64,000 bases of DNA from Aselliscus stoliczkanus (Eukaryota > Chordata > Mammalia > Chiroptera > Hipposideridae). The stretch is from the NCBI GenBank assembly GCA_033961575.1, contig CM066732.1, forward strand, positions 67,308,687 through 67,372,686. The letters are read 5' to 3'. The notes below the pieces were generated by a model, which saw only the letters and a list, made by a program, of their open reading frames with translations, was not told the origin of the DNA and did no database searches. Positions 47,937 to 64,000 of this stretch are shown here, in pieces. The position numbers were made by a program, and so were the translations under genes. Position 1 is the first letter of the stretch. Each line of letters begins with the position of its first letter.

Positions 47937-48023
47937 TGTCACTGGCCCTCATATGTGGGACCTGAACTGGGGCCGCTGGCTTCTGAAGCCAGCGCTTAAC
48001 CACCACGCCACTCAGCCGGTCCT
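47937..48023 (-). mobile_element. short SINE, tail-less
   Basis: Antisense head ('gtgtcactggccctc...cactcagccggtcct') with no T-run of its own, directly joined to the next SINE. 'ccacagcag' at 47928-47936 and again near 48476 may be the shared duplication. Confidence 0.75.
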
Positions 48024-48474
48024 AAATCTTTTTTTTTTTTTTTCTTAAAGATTTTATTGGGGAATTGGGGGAAGGGAACAGTGTTGGGGAACCTGGGAAG
48101 GGGAACAGACAAGTTGCTGTCCTTTTGTTCTTCAGTCTAGTTGTGGAGGACGTCACTTCACTGGCCCATGTTGGTATCATCATTGCACTCTTCCCTGATG
48201 AGGCAGATGGGTCGCCGGCCTTTGGACAATTGCTCACAGCGGCTCTTGGCAGCTCACACTGGCTGCCAGCCACTCACTCTGGCTGCCGGCCACTCACTGT
48301 AGCCCATGGCAGCCTATGCCGTCCCAGGGACTCACAGCAGCCCAGCTCCAGGTGGCGCTGTTGTTCACCATCTTAGCTGTTAGATGGCAGTGTCACTGGC
48401 CCTCATATGTGGGATCCGAACCAGGGCCGCGGGCATCCCAAGCCAGCTCTTAATCGACGTGCCACTCGGCTGGC
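48024..48474 (-). mobile_element. long composite SINE
   Basis: Antisense, from 'cttaaagattttattgggg' to 'gccactcggctggcc'. Typical tail, body modules and head. Confidence 0.88.
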
Positions 48475-51400
48475 CCCACAGCAGTTTTCTTCAGTTTCAC
48501 TTCCCTCTCCAAGTTAGCTCATGCTGATTATTTCTATCACCACTATGCCAGCCCCCAGGAGTGTATTCATACACATCTTTCTTCAAAGCCCTAACTTAAT
48601 TCTTGGTTCTCTTCAGTATTAGAATCATACTGGATTTTTCAAACAGGCTTTACCAGTATGAATCGATGATTATCACTGGGTGGTAAAATCATGATTATTT
48701 TCTTCTTTACACTTTTTTTAGAATTGCTGATTTTTTTTTACTGATTTATTTTTATATTAAAAATGAGACTACAAAATTCAAAGGGATTTTGTAGTCAAAG
48801 TAATGAAAATGAAACTACAAACAGATTTCTAATTCCACCATGGCTAACTTGTCTACACAGCTAATTGCTCCCTAAGCTCTTGTTCCATTCCACATCCTTC
48901 TTGAGGGCTCTGCCAGAGCAGCTCACATTTTCATTTTCAATAGATATTCCTTGATATGTACCTTGCAGACCTCACTGAGAAAATGGATGGACTACAGAAC
49001 TGATTGCTCATTGAGGGGAAATAATCTGATATACATCCTCACATAGATATCGGCATATAAAAAATTACCTACCTACAGAGACTCCCTACTAACTTCTTCC
49101 TCCGTTTCCCAGAGATAGACGAAAAGATTATTTTCCCTGGAATCAAATTAAATTTGAAGTTAAAGGCTATCCAAGTGACCAGATAGTGAATCCTGGGTCA
49201 GCTGGGTGGGTTGGAACCCATGTTAGTACAAGTAAGGTATCAGGTCATTAAGATGAATTTCAGAAGCTATGTGATTTTAGCTTTTAATGCAGAGATAATT
49301 TGATGCTTACTTTAAATGTTAGAGCATTAACAGAAAAAAATGAGAATATGAATGTTTGCTCTGGCTATAATTTAGTAGTACTTATTGTAGTAATTTAAAC
49401 ATAAACTGCTTACCCCTTCTGCTTACTGTGCATTACAATTATTTTCACTAAATCATTTAATTATAAAACTAAACTGATTTGCTCAACATGTACAGCTTTT
49501 TGTGTTCTAGTAGTTATCTCCTTATATAGCTTAGTGGTTTGCTCATACTCTAAAAATGAAATAGAATATGGAATTCACCCTAGCAGCATGCAAAGCATAT
49601 CTACAGTTATCTTTAGTTTCTCTTCCTTTTTGATTGGATCAGGTCCAGTGAGAAGACCTCAGATATTAAATCGACTCTAAAAATAAAGGATGAAAAGCCA
49701 CTGTGAAGGATAAATCTAAGTCGGATTATTTGCTAAATTGGGAGAGGAAAGTTTTCTTTTGCTGAAGAGAGGGAAGTGGGGAATTCCTCCTTAAATATCT
49801 GTATTTATCCTTTATCCTTTACCCCTCTCTGGAGTCAGGGTTTGAAAATCATTTTTGCTCTCCCATTGGTATAGTTATGGTTTTTGGCATTTTTGAGAGA
49901 CATATATTGATTATTCCCTCATATCTTTTGTCCCTCCCATCCCAATTTCTCTTAATGGTGTTTATGGTTGTAATGAATTTTCCATACCCTCCACATTCTG
50001 CAGATAATATAGTTTAGTTCATTCTTTTTTCATTTCTTTTCTCCTATTTGATGTGCAAGGAATAATTTCTTCTTTCCACCAACCAACCACCAGTATAATA
50101 ATACACTACCTATTTTCCTGAAACCCCAACCATGTGGGGTCCAGAAGGCATACTTAAATTACACATTCAATCCATTATTGACAGGAGCTACTGCCTGAAT
50201 AATCAGAACAAAGATCTGAAAAGTTCATTAGTAAAAGAGAATCTGGGAGACTTGCCTGTACATGAAAGAGGTAGAAAAAATGTTTTTTATTAGCATGTTC
50301 AAGGTAGTCAAGATTTGAACAAACATCTAAATCCTCACAACAACCCTGTGAGGTAGGTAAGTCATTGTTTTGTGATAAACTAGTATTCCAAATAAAGTGC
50401 AATTTCTAAAAAAAATACATCTGCATTAGAAATAATTTTGTTAATGATACCATTTATGTATATGCTAGTATTTGTTTTTGTATACTTTGATTCATGCAAT
50501 AAGGTATCCCCAGAAAAAGTTTACTGTAAATAAAATCCTATGTAAATGCATATGGGGAACTATTTAAACAAAGCCTGGGGATATGTTTTTTATTGTAAAA
50601 TAAATCACTACTTTTTTTTATCTTATATAAAAAAGGAATTTTCATAGTATTTGCTCCAAGTGAGGCATTCTCAGCAACATTTCACTATATTTATCCATTC
50701 TTCAGTAAGTCATCTCAACATGGCACCAAGCCAATGTAAGACAATTCATTGAATTAAACCTTAGAAATTTGGTATATGGCAGTGAACTGTGGTATCATGT
50801 GGAAATCTCCAAATATATTGCGCTCAATTTCAACCCAAAACCTAAGGTGGATTGTTTATTGAAATGTAAACACTAAAAAAATGGTGATACAAAAAGTAAT
50901 TTCCCTTGAGAATAGTACTTAATTTATTCCTTTAAACTACAAAAAGAAGAGAGATCTTAGGATCTTTGAAAAGAAACAATATTCTGATAATTATAAAATT
51001 TTAGTGATTTCTGTTGCAAATCAAAATCTCATGCTGCCAATTTACTACTTACAAGGGAACCAGGAGATATATGTTACTCCAAAAACTTAAGTTTTTGTTT
51101 TTCTGTGCCAATATGACTTACTAGGAAAAAAAATATTCTCAGGCACCCATTTTCTCCAAAGTGTATATTTAAAGTACACTTCTATTGTTAATCCAACATT
51201 AGTAAACATTCAGTTGCCTAATTTTTTATAGTTGTCTTATCTGCAAAATAAATTTTTATTGGAAAATTTCCATTACATTGAATTATGAGATAAATGTTCA
51301 CATTAGCTACATAATTTATTTTTAACAATAAGTTTAAGTAAGCTTAGGAACTTAATACAAAATCTGCTGGTAGTTAATAATTCTTCAGCAAGTAATTAAA

Positions 51401-51654
51401 GGAATTCGCCATTATCAAGACATAATTCAAGCCTAGAAAAACATTCTCATCAAAATATTTTTAAATTGCTTCAGGGAAATTAGGCAAAACAACAGGTAAA
51501 ACAGACTATGCCATCTATATACTTGTACATTCAAATACATACTAGATCCAACAGTGCACTTTGGGTTATAGCGAGGTAGGGCAAAGAAATACAGTCAGGT
51601 ACATTTTTGAACTGATAAATTTATATAAACTGAAACATTGACTTGTACCCAGGT
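48475..51654. other. intergenic / possible 3' UTR, no coding feature
   Basis: AT-rich. A short MIR-like piece lies at about 50310-50365. The last part may belong to the 3' UTR of the C14orf28-like gene, but its end cannot be fixed from sequence. Confidence 0.4.
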
Positions 51655-52020
51655 TTTATTCGGATACCAAAAAAAAAAAAAATTTGAGCGTTCAACTGAC
51701 AAAGTATTTTCTTAGATTCAAGGGCAGAATTGTAAAAAATCTTTGAGGTACATATAAATAAAAAATACAAAGGCTATAAGATATATTTTATTTTAACATA
51801 AAATATGTATAAAAATAACCCAGGCTATAGAAAAAAGAAATGCAAATGTTTTTGCATAGATTCTCTATATAAAACATTTACCTGGGGCTAACACTGGAAA
51901 ATACATCTCTGAAACTAATATAGTTGAACTATTTCCTTGGATACCAAGTACACACAAAGCCCCTCGTTTTGCAGAGCATGGGCAGGAGGGAAAACAATTT
52001 CATTTAGCATCAGTCTATAT
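51655..52020 (-). other. 3' UTR of the C14orf28-like gene (end not defined)
   Basis: Follows the stop codon on the minus strand. Candidate polyadenylation signals AATAAA (TTTATT on plus) lie at 51787-51792 and 51655-51660. More exist further down, so the UTR may be longer. Confidence 0.45.
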
Positions 52021-57916
<5,896 letters not shown>

Positions 57917-58027
57917 ATTTATTTTTTGAGGGCAATGTCTCTGGCCCTCATATGTGGGACCCGAACCGGGGCCTCTGGCTTCCCAAGCCAGCGCTTAGCC
58001 AGCGCTTAACCACCATTTGGCAGGCCC
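57917..58027 (-). mobile_element. short SINE with internal duplication
   Basis: Antisense head with a tandem 10-11 base repeat (gccagcgctta twice) and a damaged end ('ccatttggcaggccct'). (ATTT)n tail. Confidence 0.85.
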
Positions 58028-58946
58028 TGTCCTCCCTATTTAAATGGGCACTTGTCCTTCCCCCAAGGAGGGAGAACAGCTAAGTATTTTGTTTTTAAAG
58101 TCAATGACAGTATTCTAATAAACATGTTTATGTCATATGTATGTTATGTAAAGCAAAATTTTAAAAATTAAAGAAACTGATTTAAAAACTTGCTTTACTT
58201 TACTTGGGACCAAAAAATATCTAAAGTAAAAACATCATAGGGTTTTTCAATATATTACTTATATGGAAAGGCATATTTTTATGAAAATAGGCAAGCATCT
58301 GAGGACTAGGAAAAGAGAAGTGAGCGACTGAGGTTAGTGCCTTATTTTGACCATCTTTTCAAGTGCCACACCCACCCAAGCACAACATTAATCCAACACT
58401 CAATACTGAAAACCTGTGTATTTTATTTGCATGAGAAATTTAGTTCAAACCGATTTTGCAATACTAGCAGACTAAAAATTCAGTTCTACAATGTATTAAA
58501 CATATACACAGTATTTTCGGCTTGGAGGAAGATACTGTATACTCGAAAACATTCAACACTATATTTAATCTGAAGTGTATATGTTTATATATAATCCCTA
58601 ACAGGTTGGTTTAGTCAGCCAATCGGGAACAGGAGGGCGTGGCAAATTTGGAACCTAGGAAAACAGTTTCTTCTTGTTAAGAACTGACACATTTCTGAAG
58701 CAGATTTGAAAAACCGTAAGGCATTCAAATACTTTAAAAAATGAAAACAACTTTCTTCATGTTTTGATTTATTTTTGTTAAATTTTATAAAGAACTTTGT
58801 AGCAAGGTCGTAAGATCAAGAGCTTGAGTTCAGATTCCTAATATTGCACTGGAAAGGAATCATAAATCTGTATAGTTGGTTTTTTTTTTCCTCTCTCTCT
58901 CTCAAATTATCTTTTGGACATGACCAAATAAAAAGTAACTATAGTT

Positions 58947-59056
58947 CGGGCCGGCCGAGTGGCGCGGTGGTTAAGCGCTGGCTTGGGAAGCCAGCGGCTC
59001 CAGTTCGGGTCCCACATATGAGGGCCAGTGACACTGCCCACAATTAAAAAAAAAAA
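58947..59056 (+). mobile_element. short tRNA-derived SINE, near consensus
   Basis: Perfect-looking head and A-tail. Duplication aaaagtaactatagtt at 58931-58946 and 59057-59072. Probably young. Confidence 0.93.
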
Positions 59057-59072
59057 AAAAGTAACTATAGTT

Positions 59073-59589
59073 TTATAAAGCAATAGTTATACTCTAAGAA
59101 AATTAAATTATAGTGTATATATTACACTATATATATACTATACCTATATACTATATATATAAAATGAAACTATAGCCTTTTCCTGAAAAACAAAAAAAAG
59201 ATGGGTGTGTACAGAAGATTGGAAGAATTAGAGGGCACTTTACCTAGTTTCGGCCTTAACATGGTGATTTCTCCCAAAGTAAATTACAGTAAAATTGACT
59301 AAGATGGATAAATGGTTGTTAAAGAGCTTTACTTAAAATTGTTTTAAGTTTTTGCCACACCTTCGAATGTTGTTCGTGAGGCGCTGTATTAGAAGCCCTG
59401 GAGAAGGTATCCTGCTGCCTTTATTTTCCTGCCTTAACAGGCCCTCCAGTTTTAATAAACCTGTTAAACTCCCCCGACCGCTTATTTCCTTGGCAAAACA
59501 CCACTTTTTTTTTTTTTTTTTTTTGCGGTCATTTCCAAAGGTGACAATCTGTACTCCACGCCAGTTGTGAGGACCAGACCCTTTGCCCA
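59073..59589. other. first intron / upstream of CpG island
   Basis: (TA)-rich stretch at 59105-59165 and a T-run at 59505-59524. No gene seen. Confidence 0.45.
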
Positions 59590-60480
59590 AGGCATTGAAT
59601 GCCGGACGCCCTAACAGCTGGGGGTTCTAAAGGTCCCCTCTAGAAACAGCGCACCGAAATAATCTGAAAAACAGCCACGCGCTCCCGCACGAAGCAGCAC
59701 CGGGCTTCGGGCAGGGACCCGCCGGACGCGCGCGGGCTCCCTCCGCCGCACCCCGCGCTCCGACCACGCCCTCCCTGCCCCAGGCCCGCTGCACCCGGGA
59801 AGGCCTGGCACGGAGAGCTGGCCCCGCAGTGCGGGCGGGTCCCAGAGGTGAGACGTGTGGGCGCTCTGTCTGCATCCGTGCAGTGGCCCCGCAGGGCGCC
59901 TGGGACTGCGGGCAAGGAGCGGGAGGGCCCGGCCGCGGCAGGCGTTTCCACACCCGACAGTCTCCGTCCACTAGGAAGGCGATTTCTCGTACCTCCCCGG
60001 GGACCGAAAACCGCCGGTGCCGCCGCACCCGTCGTCGCCGCCGCTTGCTCATGGAGAGCCCGTGCTGCCGCCGCCGCCGCCTCATCTACTAGCACCGCCG
60101 GCTGTCTCGGCCTCTCCCGGCGTGAGTGCTGGGCTCCCGTACGGCCTCCATCGCACCCGCCGCGGCGGGAGCCACAGCAGCTCCGGCGCCCAGGCCAGAT
60201 CCGACCGGACCCACGGAGCCAGGACCGCGCGGGACGCGTAGCTTCTTATTACGGAGGAAGATTCGGCCTGACCGCCTCTCCCCCCTCCCCCCCAGCCCCC
60301 AGTTCTCAGCCGCCTGACGGCGCATATGCGCAGGCGCGAAGACGCCCGGCCAAACGTGCGTGTGTCTGGTGTGTGTACAGGATTCAGCTTCGCCCAATGG
60401 GAACCAGAATCAGGTGTGGGGGGCGGGACCTCGCAAAGAGGGGCGGGGTTACACTGTTAGCGGGTGGATGGAGCAGCCGG
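59590..60480 (-). promoter_or_regulatory. CpG-island promoter of the C14orf28-like gene
   Basis: The only large GC- and CpG-dense host region in the window, placed 2.4 kb upstream of the first coding exon, as expected for the promoter and non-coding exon 1. It holds an NRF-1-like site (TGCGCAGGCGC, 60327-60337), a CCAAT box (60394-60398), GC boxes at about 60420 and 60440, and (GCC)n runs near 60035 and 60067. A donor-like 'gag|gtacga' on the minus strand at 59991-59993 could end exon 1. A donor-like 'agaggtgag' near 59845 on the plus strand leaves room for divergent transcription. Start site and exon 1 limits are inferred. Confidence 0.75.
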
Positions 60481-61450
60481 AACTGGGCAGGGTTTGCACG
60501 GAGGCGGAGCTTTGTTGGCAGCCTCGCTTGGCTCTTCGAGGTTTTTGGACCTTATTTGATTTTAGTTTTCTTCCTGGTCTTGTATTCTCAAAGTCGTAAC
60601 TCAGAAGGGAAAGTTTTTTTTTTTTTTTCAATAAGTTGTAATTATTCAAGCTTTTGCTTTAAGTATATATTTAGGAAAAATCTGAATTAGTGTGTTAAAT
60701 GATACTGTTGAAGGTAAAGATTGGCCAAAATGCTATAATTTATTTATTTATTTATTTATTTTTATTTTTTGTGTAAAAATGCTATGATTTATAATAGAAG
60801 TTAATACCATTTAAAGGAGCAAGATAGCTTTATCCCATTGTAGAGATGAAAAAATTTTGTTTTGGAGATAAGATCCCACACATTAAGTGGCAGCTGGAAA
60901 TTTAAGCTACAGTTGTTTAATGCTAGAATCTGTGGGCTCAGCCTTTATTCCTGTTCGGTAGGCCCTAATTCTTGTCTCCTCCTTTAAAGAGTCAAAGCCT
61001 TCATGGCTCTGCTCCTGTAGAACACAGGCCACCGTGGGAAATTACCTCCACCCGCAATTAGAAATGGGATGCTGTTGAGATTTTCCCCATGTACTCATTC
61101 AACAAATAATGATTGTCTGGAAAGTGAAGCTCAGTCTCCAGGATACACAATTCATAGAGCTCAATGTCAGCCCAGCACATCACTGTGGTCCTTATTCACA
61201 GCTGAGTCTGGCAGAGGTTGGACGCCAGCGTGATGGTCAGCCAGGGCCATAGCAGGGACCTCTCTTAAGGAGTCAGGGATGGAGGCTGAGAGAGAAGCTT
61301 GAATTACTGAACATAATTACTGCAAGTGGAGATGGGAAGAAATGGACGTCTCTCAGAACAGAGGGGGAGGGAAGATGGCCCTGCCCGCCACCCCTTACCC
61401 CCACAAAGAATTAATAACTGTCAAAGTCTTCTCTTTTTAGTTTTGTGGTT
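60481..61450. other. upstream intergenic, no gene supported
   Basis: Contains a (TTTA)n run at about 60738-60768. No coding feature recognised. Confidence 0.5.
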
Positions 61451-61454
61451 TTCC

Positions 61455-61510
61455 TTATTATGGTATTTCACAGATGAGGAAACTGAGGCACTGAGAGATT
61501 AAATAACTAC
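61455..61510 (-). repeat. MIR fragment
   Basis: 'cacagatgaggaaactgaggcactgagag' is antisense MIR core. Confidence 0.75.
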
Positions 61511-61884
61511 TGTGTCTGTATTGAAATTCACATGCAATAAGTTCACTCTCAATATTAACACTGTCCTGCAAGTAGAAAGCCCTTTTAAAATGCTTATAAA
61601 TTGGATTATATGTTTCATTAACAACCTTACTCAAGACTGGAAATTCCTTTTATACTGATTGGGTCATTTTCTTCCCCCAAACAGACCCAACAGTGGTGGT
61701 TGTGACCATTTCTGGAGAATAGCAGGGAGATGGCTCATTAAACTCTGCCGAGACTTGGCTAGGCGGAAGAAGCATGGATTGCTTGCATATTTGGATAACT
61801 TACAAACCTCACTGAGGCCTTTACTGAGATTTTCGTTCTGCTTCCTTTCTGCTCTTCTCAAATCTGTCAACTCTGTTGCAAGGT
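61511..61884. other. upstream intergenic, no gene supported
   Basis: Frames at 61659-61940 (plus) and 61664-61870 (minus) overlap and match nothing I know. Confidence 0.4.
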
Positions 61885-63033
61885 TTTCTGAGACAGCTTT
61901 ATTAAGATATAATTGTCATAAATATATGGAGCATATTTAAATTATATAATTTGATAAGTTTTGACATACGCATATCCCTTGAAACCATCACTACGATCAA
62001 GTATCCATCATCCTCAAATTTTCCCATGTTCCTTTGTAATTTTTTCCTCCCATTCCACCTCACCTCCCACACCTAAGCAACCACCCATCTATTGTCTTTC
62101 TGTCATTATAGATTCATTTGCATTTTCTAAAGTTTTGTATAAATAGAATCAGACAGTATGTATTCCTTTTTAGGGATCTGGTTTCTTTTACTCAATATCA
62201 TTATCTTGACTTTCATCCATGTCATTCTGTATATCAATAATTCATTCCTTTATATTGCTGAGTGTATTCCATTATATGGGTGTACTGCAATTTGTTTATC
62301 CTCTTATCTGTTGATGGACATTTGATTGTATCTAGTTTGGGGCTATTACCAATAAAGCTGCTATGACATTTGCATACAAGTCTTTATATGGACATATATT
62401 TCCTTTATTTCTTAGGTAAAAATCTAGAATTGGAATGGTTGGATCACATGGTAGATGTATGTTTAATTTTTTAAGAAACTGCTAAATTGTTTTCCAGAGT
62501 GGATAGACCATTTTTCATTCCCATCAGGAGTGGACTCAACTTTGATTTCCTCTACATTCTAACCAATTTTTAATTTTAGCCATTCTAATAGATGTGTATT
62601 CAGATTTTGCTGTGGTTTTAATTTGTATTTTCCTAATAACTAATGATGTTGAGCATCTTTTTATGTGCTTATGTGCTGTCGGTATACCTTTTTTGTGAAG
62701 TGTCTATTCAGATTTTTGTTCCATTAAAAAAATTGGATTGTTTGTTTTGTTTTTAGAGTTCTTTATATTTTCTGCAAATAAGTTCTTTATCAGATATATG
62801 CTTTTCAAAGATTTTCTCCCAGTATGTGGCTTTTTTTCTATTCTCTTAACAGTAAATTTTGAAGAGCAGAAGTTTTAAATTTTAATAAAGTCCAAACCAT
62901 TTTTTTATGGATTGTGCTTTTGGTGTTATTTCTAAGAAATCTTTGCTTACCCTAAGCTCACAAAGACCTTTTCCTACTTTTTCTTTTAGAAATTTTACAT
63001 TTAAGGCTGTATATATTCAGGTCTGACACAATT
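61885..63033 (-). mobile_element. old L1 3' portion
   Basis: Antisense L1 ('tttattaagatataattgtcata' 3' UTR, then ORF2 end such as 'gatggacatttgattgtatc' and 'ttcattcccatcaggag'). Interrupted by a SINE and continuing at 63189. Confidence 0.8.
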
Positions 63034-63188
63034 TTTTTTTATTTTTTTATTTTTTAGCTGAGCCATCCTGCCACGTGTTGGCAGCTCAATGGCAACTCAG
63101 CTTGGGCTGGCATCGAACCGCCGTTGCTCACAGCTCAGCTCGCACTCTTGAGCGAGCTCTTAACCAACTGAGCCACTCGGCCGGCCCT
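63034..63188 (-). mobile_element. SINE of a different tRNA-headed subfamily
   Basis: Antisense. Shares 'ccactcggccggccc' but has a distinct body ('agccatcctgccacgtgttgg', 'ttgggctggcatcgaaccg'). Duplication ggtctgacaca at about 63020-63030 and 63189-63199. Confidence 0.85.
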
Positions 63189-63340
63189 GGTCTGACACAT
63201 TTTGAGTTAATTTTTATTTGTGGTTTGAGGCATGAATCCAAGTTCATATTTGTTACACATGGATACCCAATTGTTCCAGCAATATTTGTTGAAAGCCATT
63301 CTTTTTCCACTGTGTTGCTTTTGTGAAAAATCAGTTGTCC
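63189..63340 (-). mobile_element. old L1, continuation
   Basis: 'gagttaatttttatttgtggtttgagg' and 'caattgttccagcaatatttgttg' are antisense L1 ORF2, in register with the part before the SINE. Confidence 0.75.
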
Positions 63341-63730
63341 AATATCACTTATAAATATTTTATTTAATATTTATTCATCATCAACTGTATGTGACACAGT
63401 GAGCTAGCACTGGAGATGTGTACTCATATCAGTAAGTGTTCTTAGGTTGCAAAGATTAAAGAGCCGATACTGCTCACTTAAAATAAGAAATTTATTGGAA
63501 GGATCTGAAGTATAATAGAATTAAAGAAAAAGCTGAAAATCACATCTCAGCTACCTTGGTTGATCAGTAGGGAGTTAGCTCCCCAAAGGATGAGATCCTA
63601 TTAACAGAAGAAGAGAGAATGGTGCTGGGCAGATATAAAAGTGCTTCCCAACATTTTTTACATCCACACGTGATAAATGATCAGAATTGGGCAGTGTGGG
63701 AGGGTGAGCTGATTGAAATTAAGAGATATC
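63341..63730. other. intergenic, no feature assigned
   Basis: Nothing supported. Confidence 0.4.
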
Positions 63731-64000
63731 AGGCCAGCCGAGTGGCGCATTGGTTAAGCGCTGGTTTTGGGATGCCAGCGGCCCCGGTTCGGATCCCACA
63801 TGAGGGCCAGTGACACTGCCCTCTACAGCTAACAACAGCTCCACCTGGAGCTGGGCTGTGCGAGCCCCGGTGATGGTGTGGGCTGCAGCTCCTGCTGCAG
63901 TGGGCTGCCATAGGCTACAGTGAGTGGCCCGCAGCCAGCGTGAGCGGCTGACAGCCAAGCGTGAGCTGCCAATAGCCACGTTGAGCGACATCCAGAGGCC
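63731..64000 (+). mobile_element. long composite SINE, cut by the window end
   Basis: Sense head ('aggccagccgagtggcgcattgg') and modular body. The C-rich tail lies beyond the window. Confidence 0.9.

Noticed and set aside
58947..59056. tRNA-like sequence that might be a real tRNA gene
   Set aside because: It is the SINE head: it has poly-A and target duplications and recurs more than ten times.
59848..60690. 280-codon plus-strand open frame and several others across the CpG island
   Set aside because: GC-rich sequence lacks stop codons by composition. The frames overlap on both strands, are Arg/Pro/Ala-rich and match no family.

Overview
The window is mammalian nuclear DNA: AT-rich, intron-bearing and packed with L1, SINE, DNA-transposon and endogenous-retrovirus copies. 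The dominant SINE has a tRNA-like head (GGCCGGCCGAGTGGCGC...). Its long form ends in a C-rich tail with AATAAA (...CCCCAATAAAATCTTT-polyA). From memory this tail matches the Rhin-1/VES-type SINEs of bats, especially rhinolophoid (yinpterochiropteran) bats. A bat is therefore the best guess for the host, but this is inference.

The only host protein-coding gene I can support is on the minus strand at about 52.0-60.2 kb. Four coding exons with consensus splice sites (56667-57191, 54952-55041, 53609-53743 and 52021-52204) give an uninterrupted 310-residue protein that I recognise as C14orf28. Its promoter is a CpG island at about 59.6-60.5 kb. Its residues line up with the Cys and His boxes of ubiquitin-specific proteases, which may be a new functional lead.

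At 4861-11509 lies a betaretrovirus-like provirus. It has two LTRs (414 and 417 bp, about 5% divergent by hand alignment), a perfect 6-bp target-site duplication and a tRNA-Lys3 primer site. Gag and pol are broken by stops, frameshifts and a large internal deletion, yet the 560-codon env frame is completely open. Just after env is a duplicated motif that closely resembles the constitutive transport element (CTE) of type-D retroviruses.

At about 12.8-25.6 kb is a nested stack. An old minus-strand L1 carries a hAT element, a full-length younger L1 (14259-22111, with a 14-bp target duplication and a long GC-rich promoter region), and later long SINEs, one of them inside another. A second young but 5'-truncated L1 sits at 41292-42552, and old L1 pieces occur near 33, 34, 44, 46, 56 and 62-63 kb. 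Short and long SINEs are scattered throughout, together with MIRs, Tc1/mariner, Tigger and hAT remnants.

The stretches at about 26-30, 35-41, 44.6-47.9 and 48.5-52 kb are mostly unassigned intergenic DNA. I found no CRISPR array, rRNA, true tRNA gene or bacterial-type operon.
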